This document shows positions 62,570 to 64,000 of a stretch of DNA of 64,000 nucleotides, in pieces; within the stretch, counting starts at the first letter, position 1, and the number at the start of each line of letters is the position of its first letter. The notes beneath the pieces were generated by a model. That model did no database searches, was not told where the DNA came from, and saw only the letters and a list, made by a program, of their open reading frames with translations. The position numbers were made by a program, and so were the translations under genes. Source of the DNA: Lachnospiraceae bacterium (GTDB taxonomy: Bacteria > Bacillota > Clostridia > Lachnospirales > Lachnospiraceae); assembly GCA_910575035.1 (NCBI GenBank), contig CAJTDL010000006.1, positions 62,001 through 126,000 of the forward strand. The letters run 5' to 3'.

Positions 62570-63412
62570 TTATACCACAGCCGGAAGATTGCCACAGACA
62601 ACCCGGTCATTTCCAGAAAGGTCTTCTATTATTTTTATATTGCGAAACCCATTCTCATCCAACAGAGCCGCTACCTGCCCTCCCTGGCCATAACCAATCT
62701 CAAAAAACAGGTAGCCATTGGGGTTTAAGTACTGGGGGGCTTGCCGGGTAATTTTTTTGTAAAAATAGAGGCCCGCCTCTTTTCCGTCCAATGCCGCAAT
62801 AGGCTCAAAGTCTTTGACCTCCGGCATTAAAGTAGGAATGACATCTGTAGGGATATAGGGCGGATTGGAAATAATCAAATCAAAGGCGCCTGTAATTCCC
62901 TGGAACAGGTCGCTGCGGACCAAGTTAATATCTGCCTGGTGAGCCTTGGCATTTTCCTTTGCCACCAAAAGAGCCTGCTTCGATATATCGCTGGCTGTCC
63001 CATAAATCTTTGTTTCCGCACATTTCAACAGGCTGACAATAATACACCCTGAACCCGTGCACAGATCCAGCACAGACATCCCAGGCTCTAATACCTTTAA
63101 GGCTTCCTCCACCAATGTCTCCGTATCCTGGCGCGGGATCAGCACATGGGAATTTACCTTGAAATCCAACCCCATAAATTCCTGGCTGCCTGTAATATAC
63201 TGCAGCGGCACATGTTCCTTGCGTTTATTCAATAAAAGCTGATAGGCCTGAAAATGCTCTCCTTCCATTTCCTCCTGGCAATGGAGGTAATAATACCCCT
63301 TATCTATCTTACAGGCATACTCCAGCAAATACCACGCATCTATCCCAAAATCAGAAATGCCTGCCTCCTTCAGCGTCCTTCTCCCATATCCCAATGCGCC
63401 CATAAATGTCAT
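62570..63412 (-). CDS. prmC: Release-factor glutamine methyltransferase
   Basis: 280 aa. SAM-binding LDLCTGSGCIIVSLLK and catalytic NPPY in LIISNPPYIPTDV; N-terminal helical domain with PLQYITGSQEFMGLDF. Modifies RF1/RF2. The start overlaps the DUF1385 stop by 4 bp (ATGA). Confidence 0.97.
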   Translation of the reverse strand: MTFMGALGYGRRTLKEAGISDFGIDAWYLLEYACKIDKGYYYLHCQEEMEGEHFQAYQLLLNKRKEHVPLQYITGSQEFMGLDFKVNSHVLIPRQDTETLVEEALKVLEPGMSVLDLCTGSGCIIVSLLKCAETKIYGTASDISKQALLVAKENAKAHQADINLVRSDLFQGITGAFDLIISNPPYIPTDVIPTLMPEVKDFEPIAALDGKEAGLYFYKKITRQAPQYLNPNGYLFFEIGYGQGGQVAALLDENGFRNIKIIEDLSGNDRVVCGNLPAVV

Positions 63413-64000
63413 ATCTTCTCCCTGCCTTCTCCCCTCAGCTCCCTTACATAAGCCTTCCAGTCAAAAACCGCTTCCACAGAGGCAATCCCCACCTCAATCA
63501 TTTCCTCATCCGGCTCCCGGGTGGTCAGCCTTTGCAGCAGCATCCCCGGCTTGCTGAGGAAATTGACAATAGGGTTCTCGCTCCTTCCTGCCAGACGGAT
63601 AAACTCATAAGAAACTCCTGCAATCAACGGAATAATAGCAAGCCTCAGGGCCAGCCGCAGGATCCTGGAATCCACCCGAATGAACATGGTGGCAACCACA
63701 GAAACGATGATCACCACAAACAAAAAGCTGGTTCCGCAGCGTTTGTGTTCCCTGGAGCTGTTCCTGACATTTTCTACCGTCAGGTCCAAGCCATGCTCAA
63801 TGCAGTTAATGCATTTATGCTCCGCGCCATGGTACATAAATACACGCTTAATATCCTCCATCTGGGAAATCATCAGGATATAGCCCACAAACACCAGGAT
63901 CCTTAAAATCCCCTCTGCCACAAGCACCAGCGTCTCGGACTTCAGGAATCCCTGAAAAAACAGGGAAGCATAAAAAGGAAGCACCATAAAGATTGCCACA
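63409..64000 (-). CDS. DUF1385 membrane protein, 5' end beyond the right window edge
   Basis: 197 codons of an open frame that continues past the edge. Several hydrophobic segments, and the family motif YHGAEHKCINCIEHG followed by LTVENVRNSSREHKRCGTSF. Function unknown; in Clostridia it typically lies just before prmC-prfA, as here. The GTG at 63999 is not a convincing start. Confidence 0.92.
   Translation of the reverse strand, partial: VAIFMVLPFYASLFFQGFLKSETLVLVAEGILRILVFVGYILMISQMEDIKRVFMYHGAEHKCINCIEHGLDLTVENVRNSSREHKRCGTSFLFVVIIVSVVATMFIRVDSRILRLALRLAIIPLIAGVSYEFIRLAGRSENPIVNFLSKPGMLLQRLTTREPDEEMIEVGIASVEAVFDWKAYVRELRGEGREKI

Overview
The window looks like a chromosomal stretch from an anaerobic, probably gut-associated, spore-forming member of the Lachnospiraceae (Clostridia). 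This is inferred from gene content and order: yicC-gmk-rpoZ-rimO-pgsA-cinA, rsmD-coaD, prmC-prfA next to a DUF1385 gene, a ylbJ-type sporulation gene, a short HisG that needs HisZ, a fused FeoA-FeoB, a HydABC-type [FeFe] hydrogenase and an EFR1-type flavodoxin-ferredoxin. Signals are low-GC Gram-positive in type (TTGACA-17-TATAAT promoters, GGAGG ribosome sites). Most genes lie on the minus strand. I saw no rRNA, tRNA, CRISPR array, prophage or intact insertion sequence.

Layout. 1-8.3 kb: the glutamate synthase large subunit (cut by the left edge), a tyrosine-recombinase-like protein with most catalytic residues missing, the FeoAB ferrous iron transporter and a short acetyltransferase. 8.4-11.1 kb: a small SPFH/Arc operon, an unknown membrane protein and repeat-rich non-coding DNA. 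11.2-17.0 kb: a histidine operon hisZ-hisG-hisD-hisB-hisIE, whose HisIE carries an N-terminal HisF-like barrel lacking the catalytic aspartates, then recU. 17.1-20.4 kb: an ABC exporter under a palindromic operator, and a LysR regulator. 20.8-24.5 kb: a plus-strand trio of PP-loop ATPase, stand-alone adenylation enzyme and formyltransferase with no carrier protein, which I cannot assign to a known pathway. 24.6-33.8 kb: a large secreted multidomain GH2 glycosidase downstream of a coupled Rrf2-regulator / solute-binding lipoprotein / histidine kinase / response regulator operon that has no permease.

33.8-39.8 kb is a decaying accessory region. It holds a 0.7-kb element with 22-bp perfect inverted repeats, an EFR1 protein, fragments of a LysR gene and of a sortase, a DUF1349 gene broken by one in-frame TAG, an AraC/ArsR pair with a tandem operator, a lipoprotein-like gene and a PadR regulator. 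39.9-53.0 kb is conserved housekeeping (DegV, RsuA-type pseudouridine synthase, M23 peptidase, PepD dipeptidase, YlbJ, CoaD, RsmD, CinA, PgsA, RimO, RpoZ, Gmk, YicC). 53.2-56.1 kb: a PadR/DUF1700 pair, an alpha/beta hydrolase and an MBL-fold hydrolase. 56.3-60.4 kb: hydC-hydB-hydA for an NADH/ferredoxin-linked [FeFe] hydrogenase. 60.8-64 kb: pyrophosphatase, RF1, PrmC and the DUF1385 protein (cut by the right edge).

The most unusual feature is a family of dispersed intergenic repeats. A head related to GTTACTATTCACGGCC is often paired into a hairpin and followed by TCAGTAACTTAAGG and GC-rich arms around GGCTAAGCGGCCGTCAGG. At least ten full or partial copies lie in intergenic gaps in either orientation. 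They look like non-autonomous, MITE- or REP-like elements, some of which may end transcripts.
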